The position numbers and the translations under genes are program-made. From Siphonodentalium dalli (lineage: Eukaryota > Mollusca > Scaphopoda > Gadilida > Siphonodentaliidae), in assembly GCA_032622095.1 (NCBI GenBank), contig CP136066.1:183370716-183434715 (forward strand): a DNA stretch of 64,000 nt, given 5' to 3'. Positions within the stretch are counted from its first letter, which is position 1. Each line of letters begins with the position of its first letter. Shown here in pieces: positions 46,701 to 56,849 of this stretch. The notes under the pieces were generated by a model. The model saw only the letters and a list, made by a program, of their open reading frames with translations, ran no database searches and was not told the origin of the DNA.

Positions 46701-48050
46701 ATGATATAAAGTCGTTTCGCCATTATATGAGGTCGTCTCGTCGGGATATAAAGTGGTTTCACCATTATGTGAGGTCGTCTCATCATTATATAAAGTGGTT
46801 ACACCATTATGCGAGGTCGTCTCGTCATGATATAAAGTGGTTTCACCATTATCTGAGGTCGTCTCGTCGTGATATAAAGTGGTTTCACCATTATGTGAGG
46901 TCGTCTCGTCGGGATATAAAGTGGTTACACCATTATGTGAGGTCGTCTCATCATTATATAAAGTGGTTACACCATTATGTGAGGTGGTCTCATCATGATA
47001 TAAAGTGGTGTCACCATTATGTGAGGTCGTCTCGTCGGGATATAAAGTGGTTACACCATTATGTGAGGTCGTCTCATCATTATATAAAGTGGTTACACCA
47101 TTATGTGAGGTGGTCTCGTCATGATATAAAGTGGTGTCACCATTATGTGAGGTGGTCTCGTCATTATATAAAGTGGTTACACCATTATGTGAGGGCCTTT
47201 CGTCATTATATAAAGTAGTTACACCATTATGTTAAGTCTTTTCGTCATTATATAAAGTGGTTACACCATTATATGAAGTCGTTTCGTCATTATATGAAGT
47301 CGTTTCACCATTATATACAGTGGTTACATCATTATGTGAGGTCCTTTCGTCATGATTTACAGTCGTTTCACCATTATATAACGTCTTTTCACCATTATAT
47401 GAAGTAGTTTCGTCATTATATACAGTGGTTTCACCATTATATAAAGTCGTTTCACCATTATGTGAGATAGTGTCGTCATTATATAAAGTGGTTACACCAT
47501 TATGGTATGTCGTCTCGTCAAGATATAAAGTCGTTTCACCATTATATAAAGTCGTTTCACCATTATATGAAGTAGTTTCGTCATTATATACAGTGGTTAC
47601 ACCATTATGTGATGTCGTGTCGTCATGATATAAAGTCGTTTCACCATTATGTGAGATCGTGTCGTCATTATATAAAGTGGTTACACCATTATGTTATGTC
47701 ATCTCGTCATGATATAAAGTCGTTTCACCATTATATAAAGTCGTTTCACCATTATATGAAGTAGTTTCGTCATTATATAAAGTAGTTACACCATTATGTT
47801 AGATCGTTTCGTCATTACATAAAGTGGTTACACCAATATGTTAGGTCGTCTCGTCATGATATAAAGTCGTTTCACCATTATATGAAGTAGTTTCGTCATT
47901 ATATACAGTGGTTACATCATTATGTGATGTCGTGTCGTCATGATATAAAGTCGTTTCACCATTATATTAAGTCGTTTCGTCATTATATAAAGTGGTTACA
48001 CCATTATGTTAGTTCGTCTCGTCATGATATAAAGTCGTTTCGCCATTATA
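34710..48050. repeat. Left-arm minisatellite array, 42-bp unit (13.3 kb)
   Basis: About 310 copies of a 42-bp unit. Each unit is two diverged 21-bp halves, CATTATGTGAGGTCGTCTCG(T) and CATGATATAAAGTGGTTTCA(C), agreeing at about 13 of 21 positions, so the ancestral unit was probably 21 bp. Longer-range repeats overlie this: a 13-unit (546-bp) block at about 36.7-37.3 kb is repeated at 37.3-37.83 kb, and a marker deletion (CGCCATTATGGTTTCACC) occurs at 35.99 and 38.06 kb. A block with GAGGGCCTTTC, TGATTTACAG and ATATAACG recurs near 41.2, 41.8, 44.9 and 47.2 kb. The long ORFs (such as 42212-44887, 891 codons of RSSRHDIKWFHHYV-type repeats, and antisense TTSHNGETTLYHDE repeats) follow from a period divisible by three and are not called as genes. 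Confidence 0.95.
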
Positions 48051-48400
48051 TGATGTGGTAACTTCATTATACGATATTTCTTTATGATATGTTGATGTAA
48101 AATATCGGAATCTGAAGCGGATTAAAGATAAAAACTTGTAATCGTGCACAGTTTCTATTTCGGATTTGATTGAGTCGAGAATGGCATGACCTCAGACAAA
48201 TCATCGGCACTGCGAACTGACGCCAAGAACGATAATACAGAAAATACCCTCGAATGACTGTTTGGTGACAAAATAATTATACTACAAGATACTGTCATTT
48301 CCGAGTTATCATGTTCAATTACCCTGAACATTTCCGACAGCTCGAACTCACCACGCGATGAAAATGTCACGTCCGTCGGATTCAGAAATAATTTCCGAAA
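48051..48400. repeat. Inner inverted segment, left copy
   Basis: Begins near ATGATGTGGTAACTTCATTA and runs through ATATGTTGATGTAAAATATC, GTGCACAGTTTCTATTTC and GAGAATGGCATGACCTCAGA to TCACGTCCGTCGGATTCAG. The reverse complement lies at about 51172-51515. It joins directly to the minisatellite, so arms and inner segment form one long inverted repeat. Confidence 0.9.
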
Positions 48401-49120
48401 TACGATAGTAATTTAACTAAATATCGGGCAAACTATGGTTAGGTTCCTCGACGAAGCAGGGATTTTTCTGGCCGATGACAGGGACGGAATATAGGCCCCA
48501 TTCCCAATCAGAGATAGGCTAGTTCAAAATGAACTAATACTGCAAATGAGGTTCAATTTCCCCCATTCATTTCAATGGTGACGCATCATTAGATGCTAGG
48601 GGAGTGTTTGTGGTATGAAGTTGATGCACTTTAGATTTGTTTCTGTTCTGTTATCTTTGAAATGTCTATAATAAATTATTTCCCTGCTTTCCTGCCCAAA
48701 ATTGGACATTTTATTAAGAAATTATGTCTTAAAATGCCATATTTTTCAGGGGTCAAAATTGCACAAAAACGCTCATTATTTGCTAATAAATACAAAAATT
48801 TAGTATTCAGACATAAAATAATCAGTCATATTGTACAATCAGGCATTAAAGAAAGAAATATTATGGACTTATTCGAGTGCGTTCAACTGATAAGTTAGTA
48901 CTCATTCGCTATGCCAACTGTGGGCATGTAGCATTCTACTAATATCGCCAAAAATCTCAAAGAAATCGACCATGCCACTCCATAGATATCACCGTCTGAA
49001 CTATGCTTAATTGATTCGGGTCGCAACAATCGGGGATAAACTGACGCAAATGATTTTGCCATCATGAGTCATTGCATTTAATTAATATATAAGAATGATG
49101 TGTGTGCAGTAAATTTTGGT
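48401..49120. other. Core of the element, left part
   Basis: No ORF with transposase features; the ORF at 48662-48898 is a short Lys/Phe-rich stretch of no recognised family. A segment with CCATTCATTTCAATGGTGACG and CTAGGGGAGTGTTTG near 48560 is loosely repeated at about 50520-50565. Confidence 0.5.
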
Positions 49121-49900
49121 TAATATTCGTAAAAATGACATTTGATACTTACATCTAGTAGATCAATATCAAGATTAATATGAAGTTTGGTGATGATCGG
49201 ATGAGGGAAGTGGACTGTAGGGGGTGCAAAAGGATTTGTCATGAAAAGAGTAAAATCCAATATGGCTACCAGCGGACATGTTTTATGGCCGAATGACCCT
49301 AAAATGACTCGTTCCCATCTACATATCAATGTTGACATCCATGACAAATTTCACGATGATCCAACCAATGATCCGTACCGACCTGTAGCCCGTGCCAAAG
49401 GATTTAGTCATACAAAGAGTAAAATACAAAATAGCTGCTGGTGGCCATATGACCCCAAAATGACTCGTTCCCATCTACATGTCAATGTCATCAGCCATGA
49501 CAAATATTATAATGGTCCGGCCTAAGGTACGACCTGTAGCCCGTGCCAAATGATATAGTAATGCAAAGATTAAAATCCAAGATGGCTGCTGGTGGCCATG
49601 TTTTTTGGCCGAACGACCCCAAAATTACTCGTTCCCATATGCATGTCAATATTAACATCCATAACAAATTTCAGATGATCAGACGAACAGTACGACCTGT
49701 AGCCCGTGCTAACGGATTTAATTTTGAAATCAAATATGGCCCTGGTGGCCATGTTTTTTCCGAATGACCCCAAAATGACTTGTTCCCATCCACATGTCAA
49801 CGTCAACAGCTATGACAAATTTCATAATGATCCGACCGAATGTACGACATGTAGCCCGTGCTAAAGGAAATTGTTGACACCTCACACACGCACACACACA
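49120..49900. repeat. ~150-bp tandem repeat (CCAAGATGGC type) in the core
   Basis: Four to five diverged copies of a unit with AAATCCAAGATGGCTGCTGG, TGGCCATGTTTTTTGGCCGA, AAAATGACTCGTTCCCATCT, ACATGTCAATGT and ACGACCTGTAGCCCGTGC. A further copy lies inverted at about 50935-51155. The similarity at codon scale makes ORFs on both strands; they carry no known domain. The following stretch (49870-50010) has CA repeats and a TATGCCAAATTTCATTCATA string. Confidence 0.75.
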
Positions 49901-50029
49901 CAGACAAAATTCAAGCGTAAGTGTATTCCATATCTCACCCCGGACATATATGCCAAATTTCATTCATATCCATTGAGAAACAACGGACCTAACGCCACAT
50001 AACACCCCGCTTACATCTTTTATTTGGAG

Positions 50030-50517
50030 CCGGCCTCGGCCTCGGCTTACACTTTATAGTTTGTCCCCGGAAATGTTCAGGGTTATTCAAAATGATAACT
50101 CGGAAATGACGCGCCATTTTCTGTATTATGTTTCTTTGTGTCAGTTCGCAGTGTCGGCTGATTTGTCTGAGGTCATGCCATTCCCGACTCAATCAATTCC
50201 GAAATAGAAACTGTGCACGATTACAAGTTTTTATCTTTAATCCGCTCAGATTCCGATATTTTACATCAACATATCATAAAGAAATGTCGTATAATGAAGT
50301 TACCACATCATATAATGGCGAAATGACTTTATATCATGGCGAGACGACCTAACATAATGGTGTAACCACTTTATATCATGACGAAACGATCTAACATAAT
50401 GGTGTAACCACTCTATATCATGACGAAACGACCTAACATAATGGTGTAACCACTTTATATAATGACGAAACGACTTTATATAATGGTGAAACGACTTTAT
50501 ATCACGACGAAAGGACC
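50030..50517. repeat. Third copy of the inner segment plus mini-array
   Basis: Matches the right inner segment (GGAAATGTTCAGGGT, CAGTTCGCAGTGTCGG, GAGGTCATGCCATTCCCGAC, GTGCACGATTACAAG, ACATCAACATATCATAAAGA) in the same orientation. It runs on into about five 42-bp minisatellite units (50290-50515). The middle of the segment is deleted relative to the copies at 48.1 and 51.3 kb. It looks like a nested or rearranged element end. Confidence 0.85.
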
Positions 50518-50734
50518 TCCCCATTCCTTTCAATTGTGACGGATTAAGAGGTGCGAGGGGAGCGTTTAGGACACTAAAATGAATCAAAACCTTTGTGTTT
50601 TTTATAATTCTTAGTGCTGTGAAACACTCCGGTTGGGTGATCAAATAGAAATGGAGAATACTCTTGCTCAAAGTAGTTATTAGCTCAACTTTACTTTGTA
50701 AAGTTTGAGCTGTTGCCATGGCTTGGTATCCGTC
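50518..50734. other. Core spacer
   Basis: Unique AT-rich sequence between the third inner-segment copy and the GT microsatellite. Confidence 0.4.
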
Positions 50735-50930
50735 GTCCGTGTGTGTGAGGGTGTGTGTGTGTGTGTGTGTGTGAGGGTGTGTGTGTGTGTGTGTGTCTGT
50801 GTGAGGGGGTGGGGTGAGGGTGTGTGTGTGTGTGTGTGAGGGTGTGTGTGTGTGAGGGTGTGTGAGGGTGTGTGTGTGTTTGTGCTTGTGTGTGTGAGGG
50901 TGTGTGTGTGTGTGCGCGTATGTTCGGATG
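50735..50930. repeat. GT microsatellite with GAGGG interruptions
   Basis: Alternating (GT)n broken by GAGGG or GAGGGGGTGGGG at regular-looking intervals. The minus-strand ORF across it (T-H-T-H repeats) is repeat-derived. Confidence 0.9.
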
Positions 50931-51171
50931 TTAATATTGACATGTAGATGGGAACGAGTAATTTTGGGGTCATTCGGCCAAAAAACGTGGCCACCAGCAG
51001 CCATCTTGGATTTTACTCTTTGTATGACTAAATCCGTAGGTCGGATCATTAAAGAATTTGTCATGACTGTTGACATTGACATGCAGATGGGAACGATTCA
51101 TTTTGTGGTCATTCGGCAAAAATACATGGCCGCCAGTGGCCATCTTGGATTTCAAAATTCAACAATTCAAG

Positions 51172-51515
51172 TCAATTATTTCTGAATCCGACGGACGTGA
51201 CATTTTCGTCGCGTGGTGAGTTCGAGCTGTCGGAAATGTTCAGGGTAAATGAAAATGATAACTAGGAAATGGCAGTATCTTGTAGTATAATTATTTTGTC
51301 ACCAAACAGTCATTCGAGTGTATTTTCTGTATTATCGTTCTTGGCGTCAGTTCGCAGTGCCGATGATTTGTCTGAGGTCATGCCATTCCCGACTCAATCA
51401 AATCCGAAATAGAAACTGTGCACGATTACAAGTTTTTATCTTTAATCCGCTTCAGATTCCGATATTTTACATCAACATATCATAAAGAAATATCGTATAA
51501 TGAAGTTACCACATC
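51172..51515. repeat. Inner inverted segment, right copy
   Basis: Reverse complement of 48051-48400: CTGAATCCGACGGACGTGAC at its start and ATATTTTACATCAACATATC near its end, then directly the right-arm minisatellite. Confidence 0.9.
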
Positions 51516-53540
51516 ATATAATGGCGAAACGACTTTATATCATGACGAGACGACCTAACATAATGGTGAAACCACTTTATATAATGACGAAACTACCTAA
51601 CATAATGGCGAAACGACTTTATATAATGACGAGACGACCTAACATAACGGTGTAACAACTTTATATAAGGACGAGACTACCTAACATAATGGCGAAACGA
51701 CTTTATATAATGATGAGACGACATGACATAGTGGTGAAACGACTTTATATAATGACGAAACGACCTAACATAATGGCGAAACAACTTTATATAATGACGA
51801 GACGACCTAACATAATGGTGTAACCACTTTATATAATGACGAAACTATCTAACATAATGGCGAAACGACTTTATATCATGACGAGACGACCTAACATAAT
51901 GGTGTAACCACTTTATATAATGACGAAACGACCTAACATAATGGCGAAACGACTTTATATCATGACGAGACGATCTAACATAATGGTGTGACCACTTTAG
52001 ATAATGACGAAACGACCTAACATAATGGCGAAACGACTGTATATAATGACGAGACGACTTCATATAATGGTGTAACCACTTTATATAATGACGAAACGAT
52101 CTAACATAATGGTGTAACCACTTTATATAATGACGAGACGACCTCACACAATGGCGAAACGACTTTATATTATGATGAGACGACCTCACATAATGGTGTA
52201 ACCACTTTATATAATGACGAAACGACCTAACATAATGGTGACACCACTTTATATCATGACGAGACGACCTCACATAATGGTGACACCACTTTATATAATG
52301 ACGAGACGATCTCACATAATGGTGTAACCACTTTATATGATGACGACACGACCTCACATAATGACGAAACCACCTCATAAGACACGACCTAACATAATGG
52401 TGTTGCCACTTTATATATTGGAGAGTAGACTTCATATAAAGACAAAACGATCTCACAAGTGGCGACTTTATATCATGACGCGACGACCTCAGATAATGGC
52501 GAAACGACTTTATATCATGACAAAACGACCTCACATAATGGCGAAACGACTTTGTATAATGACGAAACGACTTTATATAATGATCAAACGACTTCATATA
52601 ATGGTAAAACGACGTTATATAATGACGAAACGACCTAACATAATGGCGAAACGACTTTATATAATGACTAGACGACCTAACATAATGGTGTAACCACTTT
52701 ATATAATGACGAAACGACCTAACTTAATGGCGAAACGACTTTATATCATGACAAAACGACCTCACATAATGACGAAACGACTTTGTATAATGACGAAACG
52801 ACTTTATATAATGGCGAAACGACTTTATATTAGAATGAGACAACCTCATATAATGGTGACACAACTTTGTGTCATGATGAGACGACCTCACATAATGGTG
52901 ACACCACTTTATATCAAGACGAGACGACCTCACATAATGGCCAAACCACTTTATATCATGATGAGACACCTCACATAATGGTGTAACCACTTTATATCAT
53001 GATGAGACGACCTCACATAATGGTGAAACCACTTTATATCATGACGAGACGACCTCACATAATGGCGAAACCACCTCATAAGACACGACCAAACATAGTG
53101 GTGTAACCACTTTATATATTGGAGAGTAGACTTCATACAAAGACAAAGCGACCTCACAAGTGGCGACTTCATATCATGACGAGACGACCTCAGATAATGG
53201 CGATACGACTTTATATCATGACAAAACGACCTCACATAATGGCGAAACGACTTTGTATAATGACGAAACGACTTTATATAATGATTAAACGACTTCATAT
53301 AATGGTAAAACGACTTTATATAATGACGATACGACCTAATATAATATGCAAAACACCTCATAAGACACGACCAAACATAATGGTGTAACCACTTTATATA
53401 TTGGAGAGGAGACTTCATATAAAGACAAAACGACATCACATAATGGCGAAACGACTTTATATCATGATGAGACGACCTCACGTAATGGTGAAACCACTTT
53501 ATATAATGACGAGACGACCTCACATAATGGCGAAACACCA
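51516..53540. repeat. Right-arm minisatellite array, inverted (2.0 kb)
   Basis: About 48 units of the same 42-bp repeat in opposite orientation (AACGACTTTATATCATGACG, AGACGACCTAACATAATGG). Many units have CCTAACATAAT where the left arm has the equivalent of CCTCACATAAT. A distinctive edge block (ACTTTATATATTGGAGAG, then GACTTCATA and CACAAGTGGCGACTT) occurs three times (about 52.41, 53.12 and 53.39 kb) but only once in the left arm (about 34.90-34.95 kb), showing local duplication near the end. Confidence 0.9.
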
Positions 53541-53562
53541 CATAAGGCAGCTGAGGCGTTCC

Positions 53563-53903
53563 ATAATGATGATGATGATGATAATGATGATGATGATAAT
53601 GATGATGATGATGATTATGATTATGATGGATAATGTTGATGATGATGATGATGATGTTGATGATGATGATATTAATGATTATGTTGATGGTGATGTTGAT
53701 GATGATGATGTTCATGATAATGATGTTCATGATGTTGATGATGATATTGATGATGATGATGTTGATGATGATGATGATGATATTGATGATTATGTTGATG
53801 ATGATGATGATGTTGGTGGTGATGTTGATGTAGATGTAGATGATGTTGATAATGATGATGACTACGTTGTTGATGATGATGATGTTGTTGATGATGATGA
53901 TGT

Positions 53904-53934
<31 letters not shown>

Positions 53935-54030
53935 GGATGACGATAGATGACGATAACGACGTCGATGGTGATGCATTTTGATGGTGAATATGATGATGAT
54001 GATTGATGATGAAGATGATGACGAAAACGA
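53563..54030. repeat. GAT microsatellite right of the giant element
   Basis: About 450 bp of GATGATG with GTT, AAT and ATT variants. It reads poly-Asp on the plus strand and His/Gln- or Ile/Asn-rich on the minus strand. Contains GACTACGTTGTTGATG at 53859, as in the left tract. Confidence 0.9.
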
Positions 54031-54814
54031 CGACAACTGACACGTGTAGAGACAATAGCCGCAAATCGCAAGGTCATGCATACTAATATTTTCTACTTAT
54101 ATCTCCGCATATACGTGTTCACACGTTGTTTGTCATATACTAATGATCGAGTGAATTGAAGCAATAATTTATGTCACACTTTGTATTATCTTACTGGTAT
54201 CTAAATTCACGCAGTACTATTTTTCGTGCCCCGAATTTAAAACTAAGCGAAATATAATACGACATACGGCAACCAATTTCAACGCCAATAATCATATATG
54301 CATAAACAGCGATAACTAATGTTTGCATCTTTGAACTGCTTCTAAGATATACACATCTTCTTGGCTGAAGGTGCACGAAAGCACTTCTCAGTATCCACAA
54401 CCCTGGGTGACAATGTAGTCAAACAGACTGAGTTAATTAAGATTTTAGAAGACACGTAACTAAGAGTTGATTCTTTCTGACGTCACCATCCTGTTGTATA
54501 CGCGGTTGTGGGATTACTTATTTTTAGTTCAATTCCATGATGTCCATAAATTTCAGAATGATTATTTGTACCATATAAGCACTTCATAACACAGATGTGA
54601 GACCGTTGTGTTCTATTCGCTGTATATTTCTTCGAGATTGTCTTTAATATATACACATGTACTTCAGGGAAAATTAAGAACTGAATGATATCGAAATGTT
54701 GTTTCCAAAGAATCGTGTTATGCATTATTAAACGAAACCGATATAAACAAAGCGTGGAATCTGTCGATGTTCATTAATAATGGTCTTTAGTTAACAGCAC
54801 TTTCAGTAGTATTA
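54031..54814. other. No gene seen
   Basis: AT-rich unique sequence; short minus-strand ORFs without recognisable motifs. Confidence 0.4.
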
Positions 54815-55212
54815 GAGACCTTTCGCAAACGTCACTATTACGATTACGGATATGATATATTATCATAGTAAGGTTGACACCATCACAATATACCTACGAT
54901 GGCTAATTGGTGAGACGGCATATGCAACACTTTATTCAGTTACACATATATTTGATGGGGAAAATAATGTGTGTCTCATTGAGATCCCAAGTTCTTCTCC
55001 GTGTGTAATACACCACACGGATAACGTTAGAGCGTCCCCACGCAGGATCGGTGGCACATTCTTGACACATGTGCACATCATTAAACTGCGTGTGGGTATA
55101 TTTCTTCTCACATAAGAACCCCCTTGCGCAAAGATAGAATTGTGATCGTATACTGGCAGGATATTTCCATATCCGTAATCATAATCGTATTCGTGATTTT
55201 GCGAAAGGTCTC
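54815..55212. mobile_element. MITE with GAGACCTTTCGCAAA ends (398 bp)
   Basis: Terminal inverted repeats GAGACCTTTCGCAAA, followed by A/C-rich ACGATTACGGATATG, match at both ends. Flanks are TATTA on both sides (54810-54814 and 55213-55217), so the duplication is TATTA or, minimally, TA. The interior has an 87-codon ORF (54852-55115) with no transposase motif. Confidence 0.8.
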
Positions 55213-55217
55213 TATTA

Positions 55218-55484
55218 TACAGCTGTGATGAAGACGATGATACTGACCGTAATTACGATGATGATATTGATGATGATGATTATTATTTGCGTTATTATAT
55301 AATACCCATGTTACTGCTGATGTGTTATTGCTGGTGGTGATGTTGTTGTTGCTGTTGTTGTTGATAATGTTTACTCTATAGTACTGGATAGAGATAATCC
55401 CTCCCAAATGGCTACAGTTTTTTTGTTTGAATATTAAAAAGTTCCCAGGTTTTGAACTGGTAGAACGATATCTCTACAGGCGTA
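55218..55484. other. Spacer with trinucleotide repeats
   Basis: GATGAT-rich at 55255-55285 and GTTGTTGCT-rich at 55335-55370. No gene. Confidence 0.5.
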
Positions 55485-55810
55485 CAATAATGCCCTAAAT
55501 AATCGACTCCTTAACAACAGCAGAATTATGGGTAATTTTTCAGGATTTAGTCGGAAATATGGCTTGTTGTCATTCATCGGAAAGCTCTCACTGGGAGCTT
55601 TCCTACGAATGGCAACAAGCCATATTTCCGACTAAATCCTGACAAATTACCCAAGAACTTTCCGATGAATGGCAACAAGCCATATTTCCGACTAAATCCT
55701 GAAAAATTACCCATAATTCTGCTGTGGTTAAGCCATATTTCCGACTAAATCCTGAAAAATTACCAATAATTCTGCTGTGGTTAAGGAGTTGATTATTTAG
55801 GGCATTACTG
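55485..55810. mobile_element. Tc1/mariner-like MITE with nested palindrome (326 bp)
   Basis: TA flanks (55483-55484 and 55811-55812). Ends CARTAATGCCCTAAATAATC and ACTCCTTAAC-ACAGCAGAAT are inverted repeats. Inside, GGTAATTTTTCAGGATTTAG and TCGGAAATATGGCTTGTTG are mirrored, and the right half is present in about three tandem copies (near 55615-55645, 55675-55710, 55728-55765). CAGT-type ends with TA suggest Tc1/mariner. Confidence 0.75.
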
Positions 55811-56849
55811 TATATCCAGGGTACAGATTCATGGCACGATCTAATCAAACCAAAGGGATCATCCCTCAGTTTAGTCTCATGTAGTTCGAGCGTTCAGGCT
55901 TTCGCGGTTTGACTTTGGTTGTGGAGTATATTGCACCCGGTTAATATAGGTTATACTTGATACAAATAAGAATTCTATACTTCTCAGCACAGCTAAACAC
56001 CTAACATCATAACAATAGCAATCATGCTCTAGAAATTGAAAAAGCAGTCATAAACAACCAAAGATTCCCGTAGATGAAAGAACATGCAGAGTGTGTGGAT
56101 TAGAATCGGAAACCGATGTACATTATTATTTTGACGACATAGATACATTAAATCACAAGTTTACTAATATTACTGATTAGACAAATACACAAAAATTCAT
56201 TTTCAAACTGCGGAATGATAAAACCGAAACATGCAATATCACCTGTAACATAGTCCGTCTTTTTGTTCCCACAAAAGGTGTGAAACGCCAGATTTTCAAC
56301 AACTAATATGATAAAATGTTATAAATGCTGATTACATTGTTTACAGTTATTGTTTGATAAATATTTATGGTTATTTGTGTTGTGACGTCGGTCCCGTGTG
56401 GGTTCAATAAACTTATCAAATCTTGGTTAATTAATGCAATTAATATCTGAGCTCCATATTCAATAACAATTGCTTCGGTAAAAAAAACTGACAACGTGAC
56501 GGAGATATTATAGAAGGTGGATGTTATTTTTTCACGAATGACAGGTGCATTGCAGGATCGGCGAAAAGTGATCGTAGCGTCGTCTATATGGATACTGGTA
56601 ATTAGATTCATTGATCTTTATTTTAGTCAGATCGGACAGGAATCAAATGATAAGAATTACCGAATGTGTTAAAGCCATTACCCCACCCTTGGTATATACG
56701 CTAGAAATGGCACTCATGGAAACCGTTTTCTGCCGTGTGCTCTAGGTTTAAAACGCCGTCTCATCTTGCCAATCTCCGTGAAATACATTGACAAAGACAG
56801 CTTTGGTGGAAGTCATAACATTGTATAGGTCTATTGTATTTAGGAGAAC
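55811..56849. other. Upstream region of the GPCR
   Basis: AT-rich. Around 56080-56240 the plus strand has C-R-V-C-G-L-E-S-E-T-D-V-H-Y-Y-F codons, reminiscent of a LINE C-terminal zinc motif, then AATTCATTTTCAAACTGCGG, suggesting another decayed LINE 3' end. A TATATAC lies at about 56692, some 155 bases before the receptor ATG. Confidence 0.4.

Larger units (their letters stand above)
34673..53567. mobile_element. 18.9-kb foldback-type element with minisatellite arms
   Basis: The left end (34673) starts ATTACGGAACGCCTCAGCTG and the right end, reverse complemented from 53567, starts ATTATGGAACGCCTCAGCTG. Both continue with C-TTAT-TGGTGTTTCGCCATTAT, so about 40 of 45 terminal bases agree. Inward of these ends both arms are arrays of one 42-bp minisatellite in opposite orientation, and inward of the arrays lie ~350-bp inverted unique segments (48050-48400 and 51170-51510). 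Long terminal inverted repeats made of tandem repeats are known in Drosophila FB and Galileo foldback elements; the likeness here is structural only. No transposase or integrase ORF was found in the core, so it would be non-autonomous. It lies within a GAT microsatellite, which hides any target duplication. Confidence 0.7.

Noticed and set aside
34710-48050. CRISPR-like array
   Set aside because: There are no unique spacers: both 21-bp halves repeat throughout, and the setting is eukaryotic.
50300-51082. 260-codon minus-strand ORF
   Set aside because: It is stitched from minisatellite units, a GT microsatellite (T-H repeats) and the CCAAGATGGC repeat.
53401-54081. Poly-Asp and His/Ile-rich ORFs
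   Set aside because: These are translations of the GAT microsatellite.
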